Of a DNA stretch of 64,000 nt, positions 35,937 through 47,577 are shown one piece after another. The translations under genes and the position numbers were made by a program. Positions within the stretch are counted from its first letter, which is position 1; each line of letters begins with the position of its first letter. The notes below the pieces were generated by a model. It did no database searches, was not told the DNA's origin, and saw nothing but the letters and a program-made list of their open reading frames with translations. The stretch lies in contig NC_079519.1 in assembly GCF_000801105.2 (NCBI RefSeq), forward strand, positions 13,204,668 through 13,268,667, given 5' to 3'. The stretch comes from Raphanus sativus (taxonomy: Eukaryota; Streptophyta; Magnoliopsida; Brassicales; Brassicaceae).

Positions 35937-37317
35937 TGATGAAATCTTCTGGCGGAGGAAAGTTGTTTGGGCTGATCATCAATAAGTCTTGCTCTGGTTC
36001 TTTCTTTGCGATGGGGTATTCGACTATAAAGTCATACCTATCATCGCCTAACGTACCAACAGAAGGATCTCCTTCGAGATACCTTTTGTATAGAGGGTCT
36101 TTTTTCTTTCTTCTTCGTCTTCGTTTTTCATCGTCGGATTCGTAACTCCAGTAGGCGTCTGAACAGGCTGTGCAGTTGCAGATGTCAAAGCGGCAGTGTC
36201 CATCTTCATCTATGAAAGGATAGACTATATTTCCGTCTTTATCGAATCGACAGGGCCTTGGGATGTCTTGTTTCTTAGCTGGGCTGTAGAAATCTCTTTC
36301 ATCAACCTCGATGGCAAATTGAGTAAATAATTGCGTCCTGAATGACGAAGATCTTGGTTTTTCAAACTTGATTTCCGTTGTTCCATCTTTTCGCGAATGA
36401 AAGCTAACGTCTAAAGATTGAATTGGCGATTGAGTGGCTTGATGAAGCTTCTCGTAGCTTGTCACCCAAGACTCCGGTAGTCGTCTTATCAGCTCTTCGC
36501 GTGATATCTGGCGAGGAATTTGTATCGAATTTGGTGCCTGAGATGCTGATGTAACTTCAAGATATAGGGCTTCGTCAGACGAAGGTAGTACAAGATCGAG
36601 AGCGTGATCTTGAATTCGGTAGAAGATCTGATGATGCAAAGTGGCTGTTACACTCTTCTCTTGCATAGGTGCTCCAATTAGTTGAAGTTGTACCTTGAGC
36701 GTCTTCAACAGATTTGGATCTTGTAGCGAAACATTAAAGTTTGGAAACAGCGTTACGAATATTGTTCCTGCATTTAATGTTGTCTAGACTGTTCCGATAC
36801 ATGCTTGTTGATATGACTTTAATCGGGAATCGATTAAAGCTATCCTAGCAATGACTGGTAGACCTTTTCTGGCGTGTAAGGTCAAACCAATTCTCAATAC
36901 ACCGAAGTGGAGATGGGTGTAGCCTTGTTGTTGCCATAATCTGGGTAGGTGCTCCGGAATGTTCAATGATATGAACTGTTCTTCTTCAGTGGCTGGTACT
37001 TGGCAAGATGAGAACTTGCTGGATTGAACATACTCCATAACCTTTCGGTTAGAGGATGCTTTTATGAGTTCACGAACGCCTTTAACAGAGAAGGCGCTAG
37101 GCTTTTTTGCAAAGTATTCATATGGATTTACTAAAGGAAGGGTTGTTTCTGGTAACTGGTCACCCGGAATATACTCGATTTCGTAAAGGGAGTTTATAGT
37201 GGAAGAAGAAGAAGAGGAGCGGCTTTTGCTTTTAGGAAGGGTTGAGATTGAAAACTGGGAATCGATTGATGAAGGTTGTGAAGTAGACATCATTAAGAGG
37301 GTTGTTTTCAAGAACAC
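35869..37317 (-). pseudogene. Pararetrovirus movement-protein region, interrupted by a stop
   Basis: From about 37317 the minus frame reads through a Ser-rich start to HLHFGVLRIGLTLHARKGLP and ARIALIDSRLKSYQQACIG, the core of the Caulimoviridae 30K-type movement protein, which in live viruses widens plasmodesmata. An in-frame TAG lies at 36784-36786. The same frame continues to 35869 with KVQLQLIGAPMQEKSVTATL and a His/Cys-rich segment (CRFDICNCTACSDAYW). The plus-strand copy lacks this region. Confidence 0.75.
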
Positions 37318-37371
37318 TCAAAACATTCATTAATAAATAAAGATTCTATTATCCAAAACTCAAGATGAAGG

Positions 37372-37383
37372 CTCTGATACCAT
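37372..37383 (-). other. tRNA-Met primer-binding site of the pararetrovirus
   Basis: The minus strand reads TGGTATCAGAGC, complementary to the 3' end of plant initiator tRNA-Met and the conventional position 1 of Caulimoviridae genomes. It lies 55 bp upstream of the movement-protein frame on the same strand, as expected. The plus-strand copy begins within five bases of it, marking the rearrangement junction. Confidence 0.85.
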
Positions 37384-37447
37384 GATAAAATTTCGAAGCA
37401 AAGAAGCAGAAACGGCAAGCCTCAAGAATCAATTAAAAGACCTCTAA

Positions 37448-40400
37448 CGGAGCTTAGAGAGTCTGATCAACAGTCAACGACAAAAAGACTCTTACTTTAA
37501 CCCTTTGGGTAGTACATCGACAGATTTACCGATGTACCAAGGATCATACTCTCCAGGATTCCTTTCGGGCTACCAAACCCCAAAAATGAGATCGCCTCTA
37601 CCTGGTTTCCTATCTTCCGATGAAGCCTTTACATCAAGATACGGCTCATCTTCGATCTTCACAGAAAAGCCAAAACAAACCAGATCAAAATCAAGGAGGC
37701 ACAAAGAAGCCGAATTTCAAGTCAACCCACCAAAAAGGCCAACTCTTACGTCATCGTCTAGTCATGAGTCAGTGGACAACAGAGGAAAAGATATCGGCAT
37801 CATCGAATTTTCGATGACTAGTTTGCTAGATAATCTCGTCAAAACCACCGATTTACCGGAGCATCAACCAGTTCCTCAAGAAGAGTCTCAGCCCTCACTG
37901 GTCGTCAACATCGAGCACTTCTCAGACTCAAGCTCGCACTTCTCAGACTCAAGCTCCAGTGAGTACGATATAGATTCTGATGAAGAATCGCTCCCAAAAC
38001 AGTATGTAATTGGTGAAGGATCAAGTACTCTTAAACAAGAGCCAGATGTCAATGAAGTATATTCAAGTGAGGAAGACATGAATTATGAAACTCCAAGAGA
38101 AGAAACTCGCAATAAGCGTTTCTCTTCGAAGGTTATGGTGTTTACGTTCGACGACATTCCTTTCGACAAATGGAATGACCGGTTAGACGAATTCCATGCA
38201 TGGATGAACTCAGAAGCCATTACGTCTCCCCTGCATTTGGTAATTCAACAGTTCACAGCGAGACTGTCTGGCGCACTTAAGGAATGGTGGAATTCCCTCG
38301 GGGAATACAGACAACAACAAGTCTATCAGACAACAATTCCGGTTCTTCTAGGAGAAATCCACGGAGAATTCATTGGCACTCCAACACATCAAAAGGAGCA
38401 AATTCAAGAAGAATTCTTCTCAGCAAAATGTTGTTCTCTAAAAAAGAAAGATCTTGCGAAGCATTTTGAAAGACAGACGAGAAGATATTATGCGCTAAAC
38501 GGACTCAATAATCCAAGCCTGAAGCATGTCTATCTATCGTCCATTGATGATTATCTTAGTCAGCAGACTAAGTTGTACATCAGAGATCAAGGACAAACAA
38601 TTGAAGAAATCTCCATTGGTCAAATCCAGCAGTATGTCTTCAGAACTGTCGACAAACTTTGCAAGCAGAAGGAGTTCTGGATGGAGTTTATGGATCGTTC
38701 GAAACAACTATCGAAAATATGTGCAAGACCAGATCTATCGATCAAATGCTCGAAGTCCAAGAAATCATGCTCTTGCGATTCGAATGGAAAGCACAAGAAA
38801 TTCAAAAAGCGTTTCTCAAAACGCTCACCAACCTTTAGGCGCAAAAGATTCTTTCGAAAGAAAAGAAGTTTCAAGAAGTCAACAAGATGCTTTCTGTGTC
38901 GAAAAGCAGGACATTATGCTAAGAATTGCCCTAACAAGTCAAAAAAGAAGAAGCAGTATCTAATCAGCTCGATATCAAAAATCGCACCAGATATTGATAT
39001 CGACGCCCATGACTTGGAATCAGTTCTATCTTATGATAGTGTCGACAGCGGAGCCATTTGTGGATACTCTGACTCTGATGATTCTTCTGAATCATCTCCC
39101 GAAGAAGACGAAGATTGCTGTTTCAAAATCACGGAGATACCGAAACAAGAAGAAAAATACCCTCCACATCTTCAGGTGAAGATCTTTGATCCGGCCCATC
39201 AAGAAGAACCAGTCGATGCCATCGCATTCATAGATACTGGGGCCCACACGACGATAATAAATCCGAAAATTCTCCCGTCTTCTATGTGGCTACCTCATCA
39301 ACAAGAATTTCGTGTGGCAAATTCTGGATCATTATCCATCAAACTCAAATCAAAGCCAATTACAATTGAGCTTTTTCCAGGATGCCGAATCACAACCAGA
39401 GGCCTTGGTTCAACAGCACCGGGCAAAGACGTAATATTAGGATGGGATTCATATTGCGCTCTCAAAAAATCATTCAACATCTCAATCGAACCGGAAGGCA
39501 TACGGTGGAAGAATTTCTACAAATCTTTCACTACTGTACCGCAACTTTTCGCAGTCGAAGAATACGTCTCTCAGGCATATGCAAAAATCAAAGAAGAAAT
39601 GACAAAGTATTCCTGTGCAGAGTCTCATATGGAATTCCTTCAAAAGTGCAGCAAACCACTGTGGCTCAACTCCCAGTTCTTTGTTTCGTTACCTTTCAAA
39701 GAAAACGTCCTAACCAGGCCGACAAAAGCAAGTCACGCAGGGATGCCACCAACCCTTTTGAAGCAGGCTAATGAAGAATGCGATCAACTAGTAGAGCAAG
39801 GAGTAGTTTCAAACACAACTTCTCCATGGGCATGTAAGGCATTCTACGTCAATAACCGTGCGGAGCAAGTAAGAGGAAAACTCCGGCTAGTAATTGACTA
39901 CAAGCCATTAAACCAATTTCTCCGAGACTTCAAGTTTCCCTTACCAAACAAAAAGGCGCTTCTTCAGCACCTTCAAGGAGCAACTGTATTCTCAAAGTTT
40001 GACCTCAAGTCTGGATTTTCGCAACTTGGCGTTCAACCAGAAGAAAGATACAAGACCGCATTTTGTTTACCAAACCGGCACCTCCAATGGAATGTCCTAC
40101 CTTTTGGTCTAAAGACAGCACTGTCACTGTTTCAGGAGGCAATGCTACGTATATTCAAGCCTCTTCTCGAATCGGCTTTGATATACATAGACGACATCCT
40201 GCTGTTCTCGTCAAATGAGAAAGAGCATGTTCAACTTCTTCAACAGTTCCAAAGCATCGTCCTACAGTATGGAATTATGCTATCGGCCCGCAAAATGGTC
40301 ATAGCCCAGCCCAACATCGAATTCCTTGGAATGCAGATAAAAGATGGCAATTTTACACCTCAGGCCCATTTAGCAACGACGCTTCTCGATTTTCCTGACG

Positions 40401-40810
40401 AAAACCTAACTAAGCGACAAGTCCAGCAATTCCTTGGTGTAATCAATTATGTAAGCGACTTCATCCCGCAACTTTCGCAACTGACAAGACCACTCCAGAA
40501 GATGCTGACAAAGAATCCACCTCAATGGGCAAACCGACAAACCGAGGCGGTCAAAAGCCTAAAACTAGAGGTGCAGAGGCTACCACCTTTAAAGATTCCT
40601 TCCAAAGGAACGCGCATTCTGCAGACTGATGCGAGTGACAAATATTGGGGAGCTATTTTATTTGAAGAAATAAATGGAAAACGTCAAATCTGCGGATACA
40701 GGAGTGGACGCTTTAAAGATTCCGAAATGCATTATCACTCCACGTTCAAAGAGATATCGGCGGTCAAGAAGGCTATCGAGAAGTTTCGAGTTTCATCTGA
40801 TTGGACATAA
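37448..40810 (+). pseudogene. Pararetrovirus coat protein - protease - RT - RNase H frame
   Basis: An unusually long open frame (about 1,100 codons) for a viral fossil. It follows an in-frame TAA at 37445-37447. Domains: acidic Ser-rich region, capsid (WNDRLDEFHAWMNSEAITSP), zinc knuckle CFLCRKAGHYAKNCP near residue 461, protease DTGAHTTII near 576, RT with FSKFDLKSGFSQLGV near 835 and YIDDILLFSS near 892, and an RNase H start (LQTDASDKYWGAILFEE near 1039). It ends at a frameshift-induced stop at 40810 inside RNase H. It lacks a proper start and the movement protein. Confidence 0.8.
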
Positions 40811-42078
40811 ATTTCGAATCGAAATGGATATGTCATATTTTCCAAAGATGTTACAATTCAAGCAGAAGATGGTCCCACACAACCAATTATTGAGATGGAG
40901 CGAATGGTTCTCGAAATACGATTTCGAATCCGTCTATTTAAAAGGCTCGAAGAACACTCTAGTAGACATGCTCAGTAGAAACCCACCGAAAGAAATACAT
41001 ATGATGGAGAGCTCTAACTCAAAAAGTTTCTACAACTTCGCAGCCAACATGCCTGAAGACGCCCAAGAACTCATCAACAAAAACACTCTACACGAGCGTC
41101 TCAGACAAATGATCTTTCGCTACCAGTCAATTATTCTGTCAAGATATGGACCCAGCAATCACTTCATCAGCCCAATGGGGATTCACCCTGACTTCCCGTT
41201 TGCACATCTCTACATGATCGAGAACACCTTCATGCCAGAAGAAGTCCTTTGTTTCCTCTGGTACCTTTCCTCGAGCTACACCATTGGTATAGTTTTTGAT
41301 ATTCAATGGCTGTACCAATACATCAATGCTCAATTCAACGACCCTCTTCGTGGACACAACGAATGCCTCTCCACTTTCTTAACATGGTTTGCACCGTTAT
41401 CTGCCTGGAACGGTAAATTAAGAAAATCAGCAAAAGCAACTGGATTACCGTTCAAGAAGTTAAGTGGCCAAGGAGGTCTTAACCCCTTCTTCAATCCTCA
41501 CACCATATATTTCTTTCACCGTCCTGTTCAAGTCAACGACAAAACAAAAAAGGTCCACGCATTACCTACACTCATCCACCACAACGACTATCAGAGAAGA
41601 GTCAGACCTGATTTCAACCTCAATGATACCAAAGCCTATGAAGACTTCCAGACTCATGCATTCCGACTCAACAATGCAAGGCAGACATCCCCTATTCCTT
41701 TCAACCCAAATTGGTTCTACTACCCTATAGATTACCAGATGGATCTCGATGAAGATCTCCAATTCTTTATGGAGAAACGTGCCCCTCCGCCGGCCAGCAT
41801 GGAGCCAAGAAGAAAAGGCCCATAGAAGCCCAAGCGACCATAGAAGCCCAAGCAACGCAAGAAAACGAACAACCACAAGAATCCCTCCAGAGTTCTTTCA
41901 AGACGCGCAACTTCCAGACGACGAGATGAATATCGACGAAATAGAAAAGAAGTTCAACATTGAAATCGACGACGAGGCTGCAAAAATGATTGCAGATTAT
42001 GAAGAAGAGTACGACTGCCTAGGCGAATATTACGAATGCTGCGACAAGCATATCATCAAGTTCGAGATCGATCATTAA
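40811..42078 (+). pseudogene. Pararetrovirus RNase H end and downstream domain, out of frame
   Basis: After the break near 40790, RNase H continues in another frame (LRWSEWFSKYDFESVYLKGS, then a DMLSRNPP-type end). It is followed by a ~250-residue region (FMPEEVLCFLWYLSSSYTIG, LNPFFNPHTIYFFHRPVQV) seen downstream of RT in some pararetroviruses; its function is unknown to me. A stop at 41823-41825 ends that frame, and a third frame (41826-42078) carries an acidic tail ending FEIDH. A ~19-bp unit (catagaagcccaagc) is duplicated at 41821-41856. Confidence 0.65.
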
Positions 42079-42154
42079 AACAAGCATCCGTTATTAATGT
42101 ATAATTATGTAAAATATGTGTGCTTTAAATCAAATAAAGCGATGATGTAATTGC

Positions 42155-42290
42155 TAGGTAAGCGTGATGCAAGCGATGATATAATCGTTATGTAAGCATG
42201 ACGCAAGCAATGAGGTAAGCGCTTATGTCAGCTCCTTATCCTCATCTATAAATATGTGTGTACCCCCTTGTGAAATATCATCAAATAATT
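42155..42290 (+). promoter_or_regulatory. Pararetrovirus promoter-like region
   Basis: Two similar segments (gtaagcgtgatgcaagcgat at about 42160 and gtaagcatgacgcaagcaat at about 42192) contain a TGACGCAAGC motif resembling the as-1 element of caulimovirus promoters. A TATA box TATAAATA lies at 42247-42254, and transcription would start near 42280. An AATAAA occurs at 42133-42138. Position after the last viral frame fits the pregenomic RNA promoter. Activity is unknown. Confidence 0.6.
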
Positions 42291-43200
42291 TCATAAAAAA
42301 CCTCTCTCTAAGTTTCTCTCTCTAATGTCTCTCTAAAGTTCTCTAGTTTTCCAGACCTTATCTCATCTTTGATAAGCTCTGATTTCTATCTTCCATACAC
42401 AAGATGCGATCCAACTCTTTGCTGTGATTCTTCTTGATCGATCTCCGTCAATACGACTCTGTCAACACGACTTTCGAGGGAGGTGATTATCCTAACAGTG
42501 GTTGAGCTTGATCGAAAAGGCCGAGGAAGTGCCTAAATCGCTCCCTATACCTGGAAAATCACCGAGCTTGTCTGATCAATAAGACTTTGTCAACACGACG
42601 TGATCGGTTTCAGACTCTTCGGTACTTTTTTGACAAGAGACAAAAAAATACAGGCGGTGGAAGATTATGTAGATCGAGAAGTGTAATCCAGTTATGATAT
42701 CATAAAGATGGGGATGGTAGCAGACGAACTCTGTTCGGGTTGAACATATATTCTAAGAGGTCAGATCAGACTTATAAAGTAATCACTGAGAACAAAGTCG
42801 AAGTAGTAGAGAGCTTAACGATCAACATGCAAGAAGTCAGAGAAGCCAGCAATGACTTGCAAGTAGCAAGTAGCCAATTTGTTAAAGCCTGAGAAGCGAT
42901 CAATTAAACCGATAGGAGGAGACAAAATTGTTGTTCATTTGGTTGCCGCAGGTTCGGTGTCTGCGTCTGCGGCAATGATTTCCGCACAAGTTTGTTCGTT
43001 TTATCGACGCCGATACCTGCGTCTGCGTCCGAACGCCGGCATCTGCGTCAGACGCCGAAAAAATCCCGCGGTCGCGACTAATATTCTGCGTCTGCTTAAG
43101 CTATTTACTATTTTACCTTTAATGTAATTCACTAATTACAAAAAACTAATTTATTTGACGCAGCTGCCTTCTTTTCTCCATCTCTTTCTCGATCGAACCC

Positions 43201-43397
<197 letters not shown>

Positions 43398-43533
43398 CTC
43401 TCGATCTCTTGAAGCTCAGCTCATCTCACTCTCTCGTAAGTTCTCTCTCTTTTTTCTGGGTTTTGTTTGCTTACTACTGTTTAGAATGCTTAGTATTGTT
43501 TCTTGTCTATTGGGTATGGTTTTGTCTGAGAAC

Positions 43534-43762
43534 CAGTGGCGGACCCACAGAGGAAGATGGGGTGTCAGGTTACACCTCTTAAATCTCAATAAATACTAAT
43601 TTGGTTAAGAAAACAACGAAGAAACGGTAGTTCTGTTGGTAAAGTGGTCCTATTGTCCCCCCTAAAAATGTGGGTTTGACTCCCTCCCAAGACAACTTTT
43701 ACACATTTCTTTTTAAATATCAAGTTTGACCCAGGTAAAATTAAATCCTAGGTCCGCCACTG
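43534..43762. mobile_element. hAT MITE, 229 bp, perfect TIRs and target duplication
   Basis: The ends are CAGTGGCGGACC and GGTCCGCCACTG, a perfect 12-bp inverted repeat. An identical 8-bp duplication CTGAGAAC flanks it (43526-43533 and 43763-43770). The middle (about 43620-43690) contains phrases resembling tRNA A and B boxes (gttggtaaagtgg; gggtttgactccc). It has no coding capacity. The ends match a widespread Brassicaceae hAT MITE style. Confidence 0.9.
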
Positions 43763-43799
43763 CTGAGAACCAAAGTTTTTGTTGGAGGATTACGTCTAA

Positions 43800-45178
43800 A
43801 GGGCTGTTTGTTTCACCATTTGTCATCTCCATTTAAATGATTAATTTGCATGATCTATCGAGATGATCCATTCAGATTTTTGTACATGTTTGTTTGTCCA
43901 TCCATATATCTCATCTAGATGAATTATCTATATGAATCAAATGTTTGTTTCTTTATTTTCATTTCCATCCAAATGAGTTAGTAAATAAATTACAAAATAC
44001 CCTTGTGTTAATTTAATCATATGGTTGATATTATTTTTAACTATATTACATTTAATTATTTAGTTTAATATATTTAAACTAGAATTATTTCAAAATTAAC
44101 AAGTTTTTTTTTGCGATTGGGGCTAAAAACAAGATTTTTCGGTTTTAGGGGACAAACACATTTTTGGTTTTGGTGTAAAAAGTAATTTTCGATTTTGGCG
44201 AGAAAACACGTTTTTGCGGTTTTGGCAGGAAACACGTTTTTGCGGTAACGAGATTTTTCAGTTTGGCGGGAAAACAAGATTTTTCGGGTTTGGTAGGAAA
44301 ACAAGATTTTGCGGTTTTGATGGGAAAACGAGATTTTGGGGTTTTGGCGGGAAAACACGTTTTGATGGTTTTGCCAGGAAAACACGATTTTGGGGTTTTC
44401 ACGGGAAACGTGTTTTTGCGGTTGTTGCGGGCAAACACGTTTTGCGTTTTTACGGGAAAACGTGTCTTTGCGGTTTTTGCGGAAATACACGTTTTTGTGG
44501 GAAAACACGTTTTGTGAAAACGTGTTTTTGTAGTTTTGGCGGGAAAACACTTTTTTGCGGTTTTGGCGGGGAAACGCGTTTTTGTAGTTTTGGCGGGAAA
44601 ACGCGGTTTTGCAGTTTTGGTGGGAAAACAGGTTTGTTTTTCGTTTTTGGCAAGTAAACGCGTTTTTGCGGTTTTGGCGGAAAAACGAGATTTTGCGATT
44701 TTGGTGGGAAAAACGTGTTTTTGTGGTTTTGCGGAAAAACGTGTTTTGTGGTTTTTGCGGGAAAACGCATTTTTGCGGTTTGGCGGAAAAACGATATTTT
44801 TCTGTTTTGCCGGGAAAATACGTTTTTGCGGTTTTGGCAGAAAAAAGCGTTTTGAGATTTTTGGTGTGAAAATTTAGTTTTTAGATTTTCACGGAAAAAA
44901 TTGGTTTTGTGGTTTTATCAGTTTTTGTATGTGATAAAATGATTTATGTTTAGGTTTGTAATTTTTAGATTACATTAGGGGCATAATAGACATTATACCA
45001 TTTTGAATGAACCATCTCCATTCAAATTGGTTCATTTGAATGGACTTTAAAATTAAGCCTGATTTCCAAAAGTCATCCAGATGATCCATTTGAATGAATT
45101 GTACTTTTAGTGTCTAAACAAACAAAACTCTCATCTTCATCCAAATGGCTCATTCAGATGGAGAAACAAACAGGCCCT
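43800..45178. mobile_element. TIR element with AGGGC(C)TGTTTGTTT ends (~1.4 kb)
   Basis: The left end reads AGGGCTGTTTGTTTCACCAT, and the reverse complement of the right end reads AGGGCCTGTTTGTTTCTCCA. Subterminal 'catccaaatg / catttgaatg' motifs occur in both orientations at both ends. It contains the 27-bp minisatellite. The ends resemble PIF/Harbinger- or hAT-type MITEs; no target duplication was recognised. Confidence 0.65.
44105..44890 (+). repeat. 27-bp degenerate minisatellite
   Basis: About 28 units of the type 'ttttggcgggaaaacacgttttgcgg' with a typical period of 27 bases and many 1-3 base deviations. Because 27 is a multiple of three, long frames open on both strands (e.g. repeated GGKTRFCGF on the plus strand). 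These have no start, domain or splice context and are treated as repeat artefacts. Confidence 0.9.
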
Positions 45179-46330
45179 GATTCGATTTTTTTCTTGGTTG
45201 TGCTTGTAGCGAGGATTAAGGTTCATGAGCTGAGAGACAAGTCGAAGAGCGATCTCCATCCATCTCTCTCGTCTCAGCTTCTCCATCGACGCAGCTCTTC
45301 TCACTCTCGAGTCTCTCCATCGATCTCTCTCCATCTTTCTCCACCTCTCTCCATCACGAGCTGATGGGTTTCTCTGATGGGTTTGTATAAGATCTTCTGT
45401 GTTCTGGTTATTGACTCTACCCGGTTTCACTGAATTAGGATACAATTGTAGTGTTTGTATTTTTTTTATCTTTGTTGTTCTTGTGACTTTTAGTAACTTT
45501 TTACTTGTTTCTCTTCCCCTCGGATTTGGGTTTCAAGCATCGTTGAGGTAATCGTCTCTTGTCTGTCTCTGTTTTTGTGTTTCATATGAGTTTCTGAGAA
45601 TGGGTTTTGGATCCAAGATCAGAGAATTTGTTCTGATGGGAATGGTTTACTGATGGTTTAGTTCATAACTAAGACAAGAAGAAGCTGATAGTGATGGTCT
45701 CTGCAGCTTTGTGTATCAGTTTGTATATGTGTGCTTTTGTGGTCTCAGATTCTCAGTTCCTTTTATCATTTAGGATATGCAATAGATTAGATGGGGTTGA
45801 AACTATGGTTGATTCTGCTCTTGTATAGTTGTTTTAAAAGATTATGATTTAGCTAGTTTGCAAATTGCTAGTCTACGAACTTTGTTCTTGTGGAACTGTT
45901 TGCAAATTGCTGCTCTCTGTCCATGGACTTGGTTCTTGTGTGTGTTTGCAGAATGCTAGTCCTTGCCAATGGTTAAAGCATTGTCACTGTGTCTTTTTTG
46001 CAGGTTTTAAACGTGTGGACCAAAGAGATTCTGATCAACCATTTTAAGATGACAAAAGATGTAAGTTTGATGTGTTTCAGACTTCTGCAGCTCTTAGTGT
46101 TGAATGGAAGAAACATATAAAATTTCACTGAGAACATTCTTTCTCAAATTTTTTAAAACTATGTTTTGCAGGAAAGCAACAGATTGGAGTACCTGATACC
46201 TAAAAGAACGTCATTGAGACATAGGTTATAAGTGGGAGGCCAAGGATTCACAGACTTTGTTATTAATGTTGTTTACTTTGATGTTTTGAGTGATCTATTG
46301 TGTTTACCCAATATAATGAAGGATTTTTGC
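45179..46330. other. Gene-like but unrecognised segment inside the TIR nest
   Basis: CT-rich 5'-UTR-like sequence at 45230-45360 is followed by intron-like T-rich DNA and small exon-like pieces near 46003-46060 (before 'gtaagt') and 46172-46231 (after 'ttttgcag'). No domain could be recognised. It may be a captured gene fragment. Confidence 0.3.
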
Positions 46331-46985
46331 AAATTAATTATAAAAAAAAAAATCATCATAAATCAAATTTTGAAATATTAAAAAGTTGCCAAGAACAAAA
46401 AAAGGTTTATAAGTAGAAGATTAGTTTTTCTTTTGCAATTTAATTATGAAAAATTCATCACTAGTTAAGGACCTTCAAATACCGGAACCGAACCGAAATG
46501 TCTGAACCAAAATCGAATTGAGGACCCTCAAATACCCAAATGGTTTTTATATCCCTATATATAAAATAATCGAACAGAAACCGAAAAATGTTTTATTAAA
46601 TGGTAGAGGTCGTTTACCGTATCAAATGTGTTTACCATATTAAATGTTTTAGTTAATGACTTATTTTTCTTTGCTTATAACTTTGATTATAATTTCTATG
46701 TGATATTAAAATATTTGTTTTATTTATCTAAGACTTGATGTATTATTTAGCTTTTGTCTTGTGATAAATATTTTGATATATTTTTTTCTTTAATTTAGCT
46801 TATAATTTATGATTAAGATGAGTTTTTTAATTTGTTAATTTTACTAAAATTTTATGATAAAAATGAGTTGTTAAATTTGTAAATTTGACTAAAAATTTAT
46901 CACCAATAAATTTTAATATTTTTATGGATGTAAATATATTTAAAATACATTTTATTTATCTAAAATTCAATTTTACAAATTTAAA
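46331..46985. other. AT-rich filler with worn transposon-end phrases
   Basis: 'accgaaccgaa'-type phrases near 46480-46580 resemble hAT subterminal sequence like that at 14.0-14.4 kb. No gene supported. Confidence 0.4.
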
Positions 46986-47577
46986 CTACATTTATAAAAT
47001 AAATGAAAATGGACGCAGCGTCTACCAAACGAACAACACTAAATTTATTTCCTGCGGTTGTGTCTGCGTCAGCGTCCTGCGTCTTTAAAACGAACAATAA
47101 GCTGCGTCTACGGCGGCGGTTGCGTCTGCGTCTACATCTACGAAACTAACAACAACCAAATGAATAGACGCAGCCGCAGACTCAGCCTCAGCCGCAGCCG
47201 CCTGCGGCAACCAAACGAACAACACTAAATGTGATTTGGAAGAATCCGCTTAAGAAGAGATTTTGGCGCAAAATATTATCATTGGTAATTTACGAATCAC
47301 TTAGCAAACAAACGGGAGGTAAGTTATGGATTTGTTTCCCTAATAACTGAAATCTTGTTGCGGACAGTAGACCATGCCAATTTTGTAACATCATTAAGGT
47401 TATGCTTGTTTGGATTGTCCTTGAGGACATGACGATTTTTGTTCAGGCTTAGGGAAAGAGTAACTGGCCAACAGCCAAAGAGTTTAACCCGAGAGTGTTA
47501 CGCAAGTATGCCAGCATATTGGCATTGAGGCGGCCATAGTTTAGGAAACAATTTCATACTTTTTGAGAATTGGTTTA

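Larger units (their letters stand above)
32991..37383 (-). mobile_element. Endogenous pararetrovirus (Caulimoviridae-like), minus-strand partial copy
   Basis: Minus-strand order: a tRNA-Met primer site (37372-37383), a movement-protein region, a coat-protein region with zinc knuckle, an aspartic protease and the start of reverse transcriptase, cut by the N gap. A movement protein of the 30K type joined to RT, with no LTRs and no integrase, identifies a plant pararetrovirus rather than a retrotransposon. Petuvirus- or florendovirus-like genomes have this order, but the genus is not assignable here. All frames are broken, so it is a fossil copy. Confidence 0.8.
37388..42900 (+). mobile_element. 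Endogenous pararetrovirus, plus-strand partial copy
   Basis: This begins abruptly within the coat-protein region (homologous to minus-strand sequence near 35650) and continues through coat protein, protease, RT, RNase H, a downstream domain and an intergenic region with promoter-like signals. The movement protein and primer site are absent. The right limit is uncertain; leader-like sequence seems to reach about 42860-42900, just before the next transposon's inverted repeat. Confidence 0.75.

Noticed and set aside
43620..43690. Possible tRNA gene
   Set aside because: A- and B-box-like phrases are present but no cloverleaf with proper acceptor and anticodon stems can be drawn.
44074..44877. 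Several KTRF / KNVFSR-rich ORFs on both strands
   Set aside because: All are translations of the same 27-bp minisatellite, open in several frames because the period is a multiple of three.
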